A stretch of DNA of 64,000 nucleotides from Stappia sp. (GTDB taxonomy: Bacteria; Pseudomonadota; Alphaproteobacteria; Rhizobiales; Stappiaceae): assembly GCF_040110915.1 (NCBI RefSeq), contig NZ_CP157793.1, forward strand, positions 508,939 to 572,938, given 5' to 3'. A model generated the notes under the pieces. The model made no database searches, had not been told where the DNA came from, and saw nothing but the letters and a program-made list of their open reading frames with translations. The translations under genes and the position numbers were made by a program. Shown here in pieces: positions 1-8,106 of the stretch (positions within the stretch are counted from its first letter, which is position 1; each line of letters starts with the position of its first letter).

Positions 1-290
1 TGGCGTTCTACGAGAACAACACCGACAAGCTGAAGGTCGCCACCATGGGCGGCGTCGCGCCGTCCACCGAGACGATCTCGACGGGTCAGTACCCGGTGTC
101 GCGTCCGCTGTACTTCTACGTGAAGAAGGCGCACATCGGCGTGATCCCGGGCCTCAAGGAGTACGCGCAGTTCTTCGTCGCCGACGAGATCGCCGGCCCG
201 AACGGCCCGCTCGCGCAGTACGGCCTGGTCGCCGATCCGGAGCTGGCCGCCACGCAGGCCGCCGTCGCCGCGGAAGAGACCATGAAGTAA
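1..290 (+). CDS. pstS: Phosphate ABC transporter substrate-binding protein, C-terminal end (partial)
   Basis: The reading frame is open from base 3 to the TAA at 288-290, and its start lies outside the window. About 95 residues of the C-terminal lobe are present, including a segment reading YPVSRPLYFYVKK that is typical of the PstS/PBP_like family. The family binds inorganic phosphate in the periplasm and hands it to PstC/PstA. Identification rests on this short tail plus the position immediately upstream of pstC. The first 200 or more residues, with the signal peptide and phosphate ligands, cannot be seen here. Confidence 0.85.
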   Translation, partial: AFYENNTDKLKVATMGGVAPSTETISTGQYPVSRPLYFYVKKAHIGVIPGLKEYAQFFVADEIAGPNGPLAQYGLVADPELAATQAAVAAEETMK

Positions 291-312
291 TCGGGCCCCG
301 GCTCGATTTCGG

Positions 313-338
313 GAGGGGCGGCGTCCATGCCGCCCCTC
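313..338 (+). terminator. pstS-pstC intergenic hairpin (attenuator or mRNA-stabilising stem)
   Basis: Perfect 10-bp inverted repeat, arms 313-322 (GAGGGGCGGC) and 329-338, with a six-base loop. It is followed after five bases by a short T run (TTTT). It sits 23 bases after the pstS stop and 43 before the pstC start. The rest of the operon lies downstream, so a partial terminator or 3' stabilising stem that raises PstS over the membrane subunits is more likely than a full stop. That role is inferred. Confidence 0.6.
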
Positions 339-381
339 GACCCGTTTTGACCATTTTCGGACAGCTCTCGGGGGGGCGCGA

Positions 382-1854
382 ATGCCGTTACTCTGGCTGA
401 TTTTGATCGTGCTCGGCGTTGCGATCGTGGGCTACGTCCTGGGGCGGTCTCGCGCCCTGGCGGGTGCCGGCGGAGATCGCAAGTCGTTGCATTCGCTGCC
501 GTCCTACTACGGGGCGAACGTCGCCATGAAGGTGGCGGTTCCGGCGTATCTCATTTTGATCCTGTGGCTTCTGGCGCAGCCCTTCTACGTCAACGCCACG
601 GTGTCGGAGATGATCCCCGACACGTCGATCCGCGAGGGCTCCTCGCTCGGCCTCGTCATGGCCGAGGTGCGCCGCACCGCGCGCGGGCTCGACAATCTCG
701 TCGCGCAGGGCATCGTCACGGAAGACTTCGCCCGCAACGCGCGCGCCGATTTCAACGACATCACCGCGCGTCTCAAGGACGCCGGGCAGATCGTGACCTC
801 GGAGGTCACGCAGCCGATCATGCGCGCCGCGCAGGCCTATCGCGTGATGAACGCGACCGGCAACCTGTTCATGTCCATCGCCGTCCTGCTGGCCGCGCTG
901 GCCGGTGCGGCCTGGGGCTTGCGGGACTCGCGCCCCGACTTTCGCGCGCGCAACACCGTGGAAAAGGGCGTGCGCAGCCTGCTGGTGGCCGCGGCGTCGA
1001 TCGCCATCCTGACGACGGTCGGCATCGTCCTGTCGCTGGTGTTCAACACCGTCGAGTTCTTCCGCCTTTATCCGGCCTGGGACTTCTTCACGGGCACGAC
1101 CTGGTCGCCGAGCTTCTCCGGACGCGGCGGCAGTTCCGAGCTCGGCATTCTCCCGCTGCTGTGGGGCACCTTCTATATTTCCATCGTGGCGCTCGCGGTA
1201 TCCGTGCCGATCGGGCTGTTCGCGGCGGTCTATCTGTCGGAATACGCCACGCCGCGCGTGCGCGCCGTCGCCAAGCCGCTGCTGGAGGTTCTGGCCGGCA
1301 TTCCGACCATCGTCTACGGTCTGTTCGCGCTGCTGACGGTCGGTCCCCTGCTGGTCTCCGTCTTTGGCGACGACGGGCTCGGCATCATGCAGGCGGGCAC
1401 CGCCGTCATCACCGCGGGCCTCGTGATGGGCATCATGCTCATCCCCTTCGTGAGCTCGCTGTCGGACGACATCATCAACGCCGTGCCGCAGGCGATGCGG
1501 GACGGCTCCTACGGGCTGGGCGCGACCAAGTCGGAAACGGTGCGTCAGGTGATCCTGCCGGCCGCCCTTCCGGGCATCGTCGGCGCGATCCTGCTCGCCG
1601 CCTCACGCGCCATCGGCGAAACCATGATCGTGGTGCTGGGTGCCGGCGCCGCCGCGCGCCTCAGCCTCAATCCCTTCGACGCGATGACCACGGTGACGGC
1701 CAAGATCGTCAGCCAGCTGACGGGCGACGCGGATTTCGCCTCGCCCGAGGCGCTGGTCGCCTTCGCGCTGGGCATGACGCTGTTCGTCGTGACGCTCGGC
1801 CTCAACGTTCTGGCGCTCTACATCGTGCGCAAATACCGGGAGCAGTATGACTGA
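382..1854 (+). CDS. pstC: Phosphate ABC transporter permease PstC (long alphaproteobacterial form)
   Basis: 490-residue inner-membrane permease that forms the phosphate channel with PstA. A hydrophobic segment is at residues 1-25, another near 53-70, and two more near 165-225. The binding-protein-dependent permease core occupies roughly 260-485. The EAA coupling loop that contacts PstB is near 375-400 (GLGATKSETVRQV). E. coli PstC is about 320 residues; the extra ~160 N-terminal residues, with a soluble stretch around 70-160, are typical of Rhizobiales. The stop codon overlaps the pstA start (TGATG at 1852-1856), implying translational coupling. The operon order pstS-C-A-B-phoU-phoB supports the call. 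Confidence 0.95.
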   Translation: MPLLWLILIVLGVAIVGYVLGRSRALAGAGGDRKSLHSLPSYYGANVAMKVAVPAYLILILWLLAQPFYVNATVSEMIPDTSIREGSSLGLVMAEVRRTARGLDNLVAQGIVTEDFARNARADFNDITARLKDAGQIVTSEVTQPIMRAAQAYRVMNATGNLFMSIAVLLAALAGAAWGLRDSRPDFRARNTVEKGVRSLLVAAASIAILTTVGIVLSLVFNTVEFFRLYPAWDFFTGTTWSPSFSGRGGSSELGILPLLWGTFYISIVALAVSVPIGLFAAVYLSEYATPRVRAVAKPLLEVLAGIPTIVYGLFALLTVGPLLVSVFGDDGLGIMQAGTAVITAGLVMGIMLIPFVSSLSDDIINAVPQAMRDGSYGLGATKSETVRQVILPAALPGIVGAILLAASRAIGETMIVVLGAGAAARLSLNPFDAMTTVTAKIVSQLTGDADFASPEALVAFALGMTLFVVTLGLNVLALYIVRKYREQYD

Positions 1855-3203
1855 TGTCTGACGCAGCTCTTCCCACATCCTCCGATGCCGCTCCCGAAAC
1901 TGCCGGGCGCACCTCGAAATCGCTGTACGCGCTGGATGCGCGCACGCGCAAGCGCAACGCCTCCGAGGCCCGCTTCAAGGCCTACGGCCTGACAGCCATC
2001 GGCATCGGCCTGTTCTTCCTGGTGGTGCTGGCGGTGTCGATCGTCATGGAAGGCATTCCGGCCTTCACACGGACGGTGATCCAGGTCGAATTCACGGTCA
2101 CGCAGGAGCAGTTCGACGACGCCGAAAGCCAGATCTTCAAGACCCGGGCCTATGAAGACCTCTTCATCCAGGCCCTCAAGGGGCAGATGGAGGGCAAGGG
2201 TCTGGATGTCGCGTTCGACGCCGACACCATCGAGCGCCTCGTCGGCAAGCCCGGCAACACGCTGCGCACCTTCTTCCGGGAGAATCCGGGCAGCATCGGG
2301 CAGCCGGCCGCATTCGAGCTCGCGGCCTCCTCGCGGGTCGACGGCTACATGAACGGGCGTATCACGCGTGAATCCATCGTCGACAGCCGCTTCCTGACCC
2401 GGGCCGATCTCGATGTGGTCGACGCGCTGGTCGAGGCGGGCGTGATCACCACGGCCTTCAACTGGAGCTTCATCACCGGCGCCGACTCCGGCGTGGACAA
2501 CCCCGGCGGCGCGGGCATCGGCGCGTCCGTCATCGGCTCCTTCTTCATGATGCTGGTGGTGCTTGTCCTGTCGCTGCCGATCGGCGTCGCCGCGTCGATC
2601 TATCTTGAGGAATTCGCGCCGAAGAACTGGTTCACCGACCTGATCGAGGTGAACATCTCCAATCTGGCCGCCGTGCCGTCCATCGTGTTCGGCATTCTCG
2701 GCCTGGCGGTGTTCATCCAGTTCGCGCATCTGCCGCAGTCCGCGCCGCTGGTCGGCGGTCTGGTGCTGACGCTGATGACGCTGCCGACGATCATCATCTC
2801 GACGCGCGCCTCGCTGAAGGCGGTGCCGCCGAGCATTCGCGACGCGGCGCTGGGCGTCGGCGCCTCGAAGATGCAGGCGGTGTTTCACCACGTGCTGCCG
2901 CTTGCCATGCCGGGCATTCTCACCGGCACCATCATCGGTCTGGCGCAGGCGCTCGGCGAGACCGCGCCGCTGCTGCTGATCGGTATGGTGGGCTTTGTCG
3001 CCCGCGGGTATCCGGACGGCTTCATCGCGGGCTTCACCGATCCGAACTCCGCGATGCCGGCGCAGATCTACACCTGGGCCGCGCGCGCCGACTTCGCCTT
3101 TTACGAAAAGGCGTGGGGCGGCATCATCGTCTTGTTGTTGTTCCTGATGACCATGAACATCCTGGCCATCATTCTCCGCCGCCGGTTCGAGCGTCGTTGG
3201 TAA
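1854..3203 (+). CDS. pstA: Phosphate ABC transporter permease PstA (long form)
   Basis: 449-residue partner of PstC. A transmembrane helix near residues 42-65 is followed by a long soluble insertion to about residue 215, then the permease core. The EAA loop reads GVGASKMQAVFHHVLPLAMPG in its central part (near residues 332-352). E. coli PstA is about 296 residues, so the long N-terminal region is the alphaproteobacterial variant. It starts at the ATG at 1854, which overlaps the pstC stop by one base, and is followed 27 bases later by pstB. The DUF3333-like N-terminal extension seen in such PstA proteins is consistent with this sequence but was not tested. Confidence 0.95.
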   Translation: MSDAALPTSSDAAPETAGRTSKSLYALDARTRKRNASEARFKAYGLTAIGIGLFFLVVLAVSIVMEGIPAFTRTVIQVEFTVTQEQFDDAESQIFKTRAYEDLFIQALKGQMEGKGLDVAFDADTIERLVGKPGNTLRTFFRENPGSIGQPAAFELAASSRVDGYMNGRITRESIVDSRFLTRADLDVVDALVEAGVITTAFNWSFITGADSGVDNPGGAGIGASVIGSFFMMLVVLVLSLPIGVAASIYLEEFAPKNWFTDLIEVNISNLAAVPSIVFGILGLAVFIQFAHLPQSAPLVGGLVLTLMTLPTIIISTRASLKAVPPSIRDAALGVGASKMQAVFHHVLPLAMPGILTGTIIGLAQALGETAPLLLIGMVGFVARGYPDGFIAGFTDPNSAMPAQIYTWAARADFAFYEKAWGGIIVLLLFLMTMNILAIILRRRFERRW

Positions 3204-3230
3204 TCGCCGCGGGCGAGGAAGGATAAAGCC

Positions 3231-4028
3231 ATGAACGAAATGCCTGTTGTGAAGGAAGCCGTTCAAATGAAAGAGCCCAAGATCGCGGCCAGGAACGTCC
3301 AGGTCTTTTACGGGGACACCCAGGCCATCAAGGACGTGACGCTCGACATCGCCGATCGCACCGTGACGTCCTTCATCGGACCGTCGGGCTGCGGCAAGTC
3401 GACCTTCCTGCGCGTCCTCAACCGGATGAACGACACCATCGACATCTGTCGGGTGGTCGGCGACATCCGCATCGACGGGGAAGACATCTACGATCCCAAG
3501 GTCGATCCGGTGCAGCTGCGCGCCAAGGTCGGCATGGTGTTCCAGAAGCCGAACCCGTTCCCCAAGTCGATCTACGACAACATCGCCTACGGCCCGCGCA
3601 TCCACGGGCTTGCGCGCAACAAGAGCGAGCTCGACGACATCGTCGCCTCCAGCCTTCAGAAGGCGGGCCTCTATGAAGAAGTGAAGGATCGTCTGGAGGA
3701 ACCGGGCACGGGTCTGTCGGGCGGTCAGCAGCAGCGCCTGTGCATCGCGCGCGCCATCGCGGTGAGCCCCGAGGTGATCCTGATGGACGAGCCGTGCTCC
3801 GCGCTCGACCCGATCGCCACGGCGAAGATCGAGGAACTGATCGACGAGTTGCGCGAAAACTACACGATCGTCATCGTGACGCACTCCATGCAGCAGGCGG
3901 CGCGCGTGTCGCAGCGCACCGCCTTCTTCCACCTCGGCAATCTGGTCGAGGAAGGGGAGACGAAGGAGATCTTCACGAACCCGCACGACAAGCGCACCCA
4001 GGACTACATCACCGGCCGCTTCGGCTGA
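3231..4028 (+). CDS. pstB: Phosphate ABC transporter ATP-binding protein PstB
   Basis: 265-residue ATPase that powers phosphate import on the cytoplasmic face of PstCA. Walker A is GPSGCGKST at about residues 50-58. The signature LSGGQQQR and Walker B VILMDEP, with the PstB-typical CSALDP, follow near residues 163-190. The H-loop lies in VIVTHSM. Length matches the family (about 257-270). A second in-frame ATG at 3267 (MKEPKIA) would give the more usual N-terminus and is an alternative start; the upstream ATG has AGGAAGGA ahead of it. The next gene, phoU, begins 61 bases later. Confidence 0.96.
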   Translation: MNEMPVVKEAVQMKEPKIAARNVQVFYGDTQAIKDVTLDIADRTVTSFIGPSGCGKSTFLRVLNRMNDTIDICRVVGDIRIDGEDIYDPKVDPVQLRAKVGMVFQKPNPFPKSIYDNIAYGPRIHGLARNKSELDDIVASSLQKAGLYEEVKDRLEEPGTGLSGGQQQRLCIARAIAVSPEVILMDEPCSALDPIATAKIEELIDELRENYTIVIVTHSMQQAARVSQRTAFFHLGNLVEEGETKEIFTNPHDKRTQDYITGRFG

Positions 4029-4089
4029 GGACGCATACCGCGACGTCCGGCGCCGGGACAAGATCCGCGCGCTGTCTAGGAGTTATAAA

Positions 4090-4794
4090 ATGCCTGATCA
4101 TACAGTGACGTCCTTCGACGATGAGCTGAAAGCCGTTGCCGGCCGCGTGTCGGAAATGGGCGGGCTCACCGAAGTCATGCTGTCCGACGCGATTTCCGCG
4201 CTGGTGCGCATGGACAAGGATCTCGCCCGCCGGGTCATTTCCACCGACCGGCGCGTCGACCTTCTGCAGCACGAGGTCGAGGAGCAGACCATTCTGCTGA
4301 TCGCCCGCCGTCAGCCGGTGGCGCAGGACCTGCGCGACGTGGTCGCCGCCATGCGCATCTGCAACGATCTGGAGCGGGTCGGCGATCTGGCCAAGAACGT
4401 CGCCAAGCGCGTCATCGCCATCGAAGGCGCCTTCGACAGCAAGAAATTCGCGCAAGGCGTCGAGCATTTGAGCGAGCTGGCGCAGCAGCAGATGAAGACC
4501 GTGCTCGATGCCTATGCCAATCGCGACGACGAAGCCGCCCAGACGGTGCGCGACCGCGACGACGAGATCGACGCGCTCTACACCTCGATCTTCCGCGAAT
4601 TGCTCACCTACATGATGGAAGACCCGCGCCAGATCACCATGTGCGCGCATCTTCTGTTCTGCGCCAAGAACATCGAGCGCATCGGCGACCACTCCACCAA
4701 CATCGCGGAAAACGTCATCTACATGGTGACGGGCACCCAGCCGATGGACGAGCGGCCGAAGGTCGACGAGACGAGCGTCGGCGCCGCGTCCTGA
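4090..4794 (+). CDS. phoU: Phosphate signalling complex protein PhoU
   Basis: 234-residue all-helical protein made of two PhoU repeats. The metal-binding motifs appear as DLRDVVAAMRICNDLERVGD (residues 79-98) and a second copy ending in KNIERIGDHSTN. PhoU links the PstSCAB transporter to the PhoR kinase and keeps the Pho regulon off when phosphate is plentiful; this is known for the family. A good ribosome site, TAGGAG, precedes the ATG. It lies between pstB and phoB, the standard order in alphaproteobacteria; phoR would be expected upstream of pstS, outside this window. Confidence 0.96.
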   Translation: MPDHTVTSFDDELKAVAGRVSEMGGLTEVMLSDAISALVRMDKDLARRVISTDRRVDLLQHEVEEQTILLIARRQPVAQDLRDVVAAMRICNDLERVGDLAKNVAKRVIAIEGAFDSKKFAQGVEHLSELAQQQMKTVLDAYANRDDEAAQTVRDRDDEIDALYTSIFRELLTYMMEDPRQITMCAHLLFCAKNIERIGDHSTNIAENVIYMVTGTQPMDERPKVDETSVGAAS

Positions 4795-4835
4795 CGCGGC
4801 CGCCATTGGACCTGGCGAGACAAGGGTAGATACGC

Positions 4836-5534
4836 ATGCCGAAGGTTCTTGTTGTCGAGGACGAGGAACCTCTCATCCTGCTGCTGCGCTACAACCTCGA
4901 GGCGGAAGGCTATACCGTCGAGACCTGCACGCGCGGCGACGAGGCGGAACTGTTGCTGCGCGAAAGCCAGCCCGATCTTCTGCTTCTCGACTGGATGCTG
5001 CCAGGCCTGTCCGGCATCGAGCTGTGCCGTCGTCTGCGCTCGCGCAGCGAAACGGAGCGGCTGCCGGTGATCATGCTCACCGCGCGCGGCGAGGAGCAGG
5101 AGCGCATTCGCGGGCTGGCGACCGGGGCCGACGATTATGTCGTGAAACCCTTCTCCATCCCCGAGCTCATGGCGCGGGTGCGCGCCATGTTGCGCCGGGC
5201 GAAGCCCGAGGTCGTGTCCTCGCTTCTGCGGGCGGGCGATCTGGAGCTCGACCGCGAGACCCACCGGGTGCGCCGCGCGGGCCGCGAGATCCATCTCGGG
5301 CCCACGGAGTTCCGCCTGCTTGAGTTCCTGATGACGTCGCCCGGCCGGGTGTTCTCGCGCGAGCAGCTGCTCGACGGCGTGTGGGGCCATGACGTCTATG
5401 TCGACGAGCGCACGGTGGACGTCCACGTCGGCCGGCTGCGCAAGGCGATCAATCGGGGGCGGATGATGGATCCGATCCGCACCGTGCGCGGCGCGGGCTA
5501 CGCCTTCAACGACCAGTTCGCCGCCGCGTCCTGA
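4836..5534 (+). CDS. phoB: Phosphate regulon response regulator PhoB
   Basis: 232-residue OmpR-class response regulator. The receiver domain (1-120) has the acidic pair E8/D9-E10, the phospho-acceptor D52 in LLLLDWMLPG, the switch Thr in MLTARG, and the conserved Lys in VVKPF near 104. The winged-helix DNA-binding domain fills the C-terminal half (about 130-225, ending VRGAGYAF). When phosphorylated by PhoR, members bind pho boxes upstream of phosphate genes. It is the last gene of the pst operon, 41 bases after phoU, with a strong stem-loop starting at its stop codon. Confidence 0.95.
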   Translation: MPKVLVVEDEEPLILLLRYNLEAEGYTVETCTRGDEAELLLRESQPDLLLLDWMLPGLSGIELCRRLRSRSETERLPVIMLTARGEEQERIRGLATGADDYVVKPFSIPELMARVRAMLRRAKPEVVSSLLRAGDLELDRETHRVRRAGREIHLGPTEFRLLEFLMTSPGRVFSREQLLDGVWGHDVYVDERTVDVHVGRLRKAINRGRMMDPIRTVRGAGYAFNDQFAAAS

Positions 5535-5580
5535 TCGCGAACGCGCGCTGTCCATTCGGCAAGGACACGCGCGTTCGCGA
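5535..5580 (+). terminator. Long stem-loop directly after phoB
   Basis: A nearly perfect inverted repeat begins immediately after the phoB stop. The left arm starts TCGCGAACGCGCG and the right arm ends CGCGCGTTCGCGA. The stem has about 18 pairs with one bulged C and a nine-base loop. No T run follows, so it may be a Rho-dependent or 3'-protecting element rather than a classical intrinsic terminator. It marks the likely 3' end of the pst-phoB transcript. Confidence 0.6.
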
Positions 5581-5585
5581 CGACG

Positions 5586-5612
5586 ATCCGGACAACACTA
5601 TCCGGACAACAC
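5586..5612. repeat. Short tandem direct repeat, 13-bp units
   Basis: ATCCGGACAACAC occurs at 5586-5598 and again at 5600-5612 (14-bp period). It lies between the phoB stem-loop and the gcrA terminator. No function is recognised. Confidence 0.6.
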
Positions 5613-5618
5613 CAAAAA

Positions 5619-5636
5619 GGGCGCCGCGCGGCGCCC
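5619..5636 (-). terminator. Intrinsic terminator for gcrA
   Basis: The perfect palindrome GGGCGCC-GCGC-GGCGCCC at 5619-5636 is flanked on the left by five A residues (5614-5618). Read on the minus strand, this is a 7-bp GC stem followed by TTTTT, the classical form of a Rho-independent terminator. It lies about 165 bases downstream of the gcrA stop. Because phoB converges on it, it may also help stop plus-strand reads. Confidence 0.7.
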
Positions 5637-5664
5637 TCAGACTGCTGACAAAGCCTTGCAAGGT

Positions 5665-5704
5665 CGTCATCCCGGGCGCCGCGAAGCGGAGATCCGGGAT
5701 CGGA
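5665..5704. repeat. REP-like intergenic palindromic element
   Basis: The segment contains ATCCCGG (5669-5675) and its complement CCGGGAT (5694-5700) around GCGCCGCGAAGCGGAG. Elements of the form GTCATCCCGGGCG...CCCGGGAT are scattered between genes in many alphaproteobacterial genomes; I recognise the pattern from that general knowledge. Only one copy was noticed in this window, so repeat status needs a genome count. Confidence 0.5.
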
Positions 5705-5799
5705 GAGGCAGGGAGCCCGCTTGGGGCCCTTTTTCAAATCCCGATCCGGCCGTCCTGAAACCGGCCCTCCTGGCGGCTCGCACCGCGCCGAGGGCGCCG

Positions 5800-6330
5800 T
5801 CAGCCGGCGGCGGCCTTGGAGCGGTCGCGGCGCCGGTCGGTCGCCGGCTGATAGGCCATGCGGCAATGATACGGGCAGTAGGGAACGCCCGGATTGGACG
5901 CGTGACCGCAGAAGTGGAAATCCTTGCTGGTCGGATCGCCGATCGGCCATTTGCAGGTGCGCTCGGTGAGCGTCAGGATGGTGGCGCGCTTGGCGATGGG
6001 CACGAGTTCCGCGACCGGCTTTTCCTCGGGCTTGGCCTGGGGCGCGGGCGCCGTCTCGGCCTTGAGCGCGGTCGCGCCGACGCTCTGCGGCATGCTCTCG
6101 GGCGCGGTCGTCGGCGTCTGGCTGTCGTTGGCGGCCGTCTTCGCCGTCTTGCGGCTCTTGGCGTTGCCGGCGACGGCGGTCTTCGCCCGCCCCGAAAGCC
6201 CGAGCCTGTGAACCTTGCCGATGACGGCATTGCGTGTCACGCCGCCGAGCTCCCCGGCGATCTGGCTGGCGCTCAGTCCGTCACCCCAGAGCTTCTTCAA
6301 CAGCTCGACACGTTCGCTTGTCCAGGACAT
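5800..6330 (-). CDS. gcrA: GcrA family cell-cycle regulator
   Basis: 176-residue protein beginning MSWTSERVELLKKLWGDG, the signature GcrA N-terminus with a helix-turn-helix (ASQIAGELGGVTRNAVIGKV). A variable Ala/Pro-rich linker follows, then the conserved C-terminal sigma70-interacting part (TLTERTCKWPIGDP, with FHFCGH and YCPYHC cysteine/histidine motifs). In Caulobacter, GcrA binds sigma70-RNA polymerase and acts at GANTC sites methylated by CcrM. I chose the ATG at 6328-6330, which has GGAG eight bases upstream, over an ATG three codons earlier. A CtrA-like site lies 39-53 bases upstream. A terminator is downstream at 5619-5636. Confidence 0.93.
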   Translation of the reverse strand: MSWTSERVELLKKLWGDGLSASQIAGELGGVTRNAVIGKVHRLGLSGRAKTAVAGNAKSRKTAKTAANDSQTPTTAPESMPQSVGATALKAETAPAPQAKPEEKPVAELVPIAKRATILTLTERTCKWPIGDPTSKDFHFCGHASNPGVPYCPYHCRMAYQPATDRRRDRSKAAAG

Positions 6331-6368
6331 GCGCCACACTCCGTCTTGGTTCGGGACCTGACATCTGG

Positions 6369-6383
6369 TTAACGGCCGGTTAC
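6369..6383 (-). promoter_or_regulatory. Candidate CtrA binding site upstream of gcrA
   Basis: On the minus strand the sequence reads GTAA-N7-TTAAC, one mismatch from the CtrA consensus TTAA-N7-TTAAC. It lies 39-53 bases ahead of the gcrA ATG. In Caulobacter, CtrA represses gcrA, so position and biology agree. It is a single near-match and untested. Confidence 0.5.
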
Positions 6384-6597
6384 CGGCCCGCTCCTACGGG
6401 CACTCCGCTGATCGCCGGATTTTGGGGCGAAAGTGAGTCATGCACACGAGATGTCGTATTTCTTGACTGAGAAACTACAATATGCCGCGTTTTTTCTGCA
6501 AGTCATCGGCCCGATTCACCTGGGGATTGCGGCGGTTTTCCCCAAAAAAGGCTGCTTGCTGACTCAAGGGCGCAGGATGCGGGACCTGCCTATTCGA

Positions 6598-6628
6598 TTG
6601 ACTTTCTCAGGTCCGCGCGGTGTATAAC
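6598..6628 (+). promoter_or_regulatory. Candidate sigma70 promoter for argD-argF-hslO
   Basis: TTGACT at 6598-6603 and TATAAC at 6623-6628 are separated by 19 bases. Both hexamers are close to consensus; the spacing is two bases long. It is the best promoter-like pair in the gap upstream of argD. Confidence 0.45.
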
Positions 6629-6669
6629 GGCGCAAGTTGCCGTGCCGCCTCTTTCGGGCGGCACATATG

Positions 6670-6709
6670 TTTTGGGGCGTGTTTGGTCTGTTTTGGGGCG
6701 TGTTTGGTC
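6670..6709. repeat. Direct repeat, 19-bp units with 21-bp period
   Basis: TTTTGGGGCGTGTTTGGTC is present at 6670-6688 and again, identically, at 6691-6709, two helical turns apart. It lies downstream of the candidate argD promoter, inside the presumed leader. Confidence 0.8.
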
Positions 6710-6774
6710 GGCGGAGTGTCCTGCCAGGGGGATGCGGTGCGGCGTCCGGCGGGTCGGTCCGCGACGAGGATCTC

Positions 6775-6806
6775 GAGACGATCACGATACGCGAGACGAT
6801 CACGAT
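6775..6806. repeat. Direct repeat, 14-bp units with 18-bp period
   Basis: GAGACGATCACGAT occurs at 6775-6788 and 6793-6806. It sits about 70 bases ahead of the argD start and is unrelated in sequence to the repeat at 6670-6709. Confidence 0.8.
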
Positions 6807-6876
6807 TGATGCCCGGCCCGCACGCGGGTCGGCCCGCGCGACGGCCGGTCGGTAGGGTCCGCAGGAGCGGCCGGTC

Positions 6877-8106
6877 ATGGGCGTGGCGGACAGGAGCGAG
6901 GCGGATATGGCGGAGTCATCTCTCTATCGGACCTACAACCGTGCGGACCTGGAGTTCGCCCGCGGGGAAGGTGTGTGGCTGGAGACCACCGACGGCCGCC
7001 GTTTCCTCGATTGCGCCGCCGGCATCGCGGTCAACTCCCTCGGCCACAGCCATCCGCATCTGGTCGCCGCGCTCAAGGCGCAGGCGGACAAGCTGTGGCA
7101 TGTGTCCAACCTCTATGCCATCGAGGGGCAGGAGCGTTTCGCGCAGCGGCTGTGCGAGGCGACCTTCGCGGACAAGGTGTTCTGTACCAACTCCGGCGCC
7201 GAGGCGCTGGAATGCGCGATCAAGACCGCGCGGCGGTACTTCTATGTCAGGGGCGAGCCGGAGCGCGTGACCATCGTCACCATCGAAGGCGCGTTTCACG
7301 GCCGCACGCTGGCGACCATCGCGGCCGGCGGGCAGGAAAAATATCTGGAAGGCTTCGGGCCGAAGGCGCCCGGCTTCGTGCAGGTGCCCTTCGGCGATCA
7401 TGACGCGCTGCGGGCCGCCATCGACGAGACGACGGCGGCGATCCTGGTCGAGCCGATCCAGGGCGAGGGCGGCATCCGGCCGCTGCCGACCGAGTGCCTG
7501 CGCGGGCTGCGTGCGCTCTGCGACGAGGCCGGCATCCTGCTGATCTTCGACGAGGTGCAGACCGGCGTCGGGCGCACCGGCAAGCTCTTCGCGCACGAAT
7601 GGGCCGGCATCGCGCCGGACATCATGGCGATCGCCAAGGGCATCGGCGGCGGCTTTCCGCTTGGCGCCTGCCTGGCCACCGAGGAGGCGGCCGCCGGCAT
7701 GGTCGCGGGCACGCATGGAACGACCTACGGCGGCAATCCGCTGGCCATGGCGGTCGGCAATGCGGTGCTCGACGTGATCCTGGCCGAGGGCTTTCTGGAA
7801 GAGGTTCAGGCCAAGGGTCTGAAGCTGAAGCAGGCGCTCGCCGGCGTGGTCGACGCGCATCCCGCGATCTTCGAGGAGGTTCGGGGCAAGGGGCTGATGC
7901 TTGGCCTCAAGTGCCGCGTTCCCAATGGGGACCTGCTCGCCCGTTTCCGCGAGGCCGGCGTGCTGTCGGTGGGCGCGGGCGACAACGTGCTGCGCGTCAT
8001 GCCGCCGCTGACGATCACCGAGGCGGAACTCGGCGAGGCGGTGGAGCGCATCGAAACGGCCGCCAAGGCCATGGAAACCGGTCTGGAACGGGGAGCCGCC
8101 GAGTAA
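6877..8106 (+). CDS. argD: Acetylornithine aminotransferase
   Basis: Class III PLP-dependent aminotransferase of arginine synthesis. It converts N-acetylglutamate semialdehyde to N-acetylornithine with glutamate as donor. Seen: NSGAEALE (cofactor phosphate site), [11 protein letters not shown] with the conserved Asp, and the Schiff-base Lys at about residue 254 in [15 protein letters not shown] length of 409 residues fits the family (about 400). The ATG at 6907 ([15 protein letters not shown]) is an equally good start; both have AGGAG 9-10 bases upstream. The TAA overlaps the argF ATG by one base, so the two genes are translationally coupled. Confidence 0.93.
   Translation: MGVADRSEADMAESSLYRTYNRADLEFARGEGVWLETTDGRRFLDCAAGIAVNSLGHSHPHLVAALKAQADKLWHVSNLYAIEGQERFAQRLCEATFADKVFCTNSGAEALECAIKTARRYFYVRGEPERVTIVTIEGAFHGRTLATIAAGGQEKYLEGFGPKAPGFVQVPFGDHDALRAAIDETTAAILVEPIQGEGGIRPLPTECLRGLRALCDEAGILLIFDEVQTGVGRTGKLFAHEWAGIAPDIMAIAKGIGGGFPLGACLATEEAAAGMVAGTHGTTYGGNPLAMAVGNAVLDVILAEGFLEEVQAKGLKLKQALAGVVDAHPAIFEEVRGKGLMLGLKCRVPNGDLLARFREAGVLSVGAGDNVLRVMPPLTITEAELGEAVERIETAAKAMETGLERGAAE

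Larger units (their letters stand above)
6384..6876. other. Intergenic leader region upstream of argD
   Basis: About 490 bases without a convincing gene. The left part (6420-6630) is visibly less GC-rich than the genes around it. It contains a promoter candidate at 6598-6628 and two separate direct repeats at 6670-6709 and 6775-6806. If the promoter is real, argD has a leader of about 240 nucleotides. A short open frame at 6433-6627 has no good ribosome site and no recognisable protein features. Confidence 0.6.

Noticed and set aside
1818..4061. 747-codon open frame antisense to the pst genes
   Set aside because: Third-position GC makes long antisense frames common here; the translation is rich in His, Asp and Arg with no family motifs, and the plus-strand genes are certain.
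6433..6627. 64-codon frame upstream of argD
   Set aside because: No good ribosome site, promoter candidate lies inside it, and no recognisable protein features.
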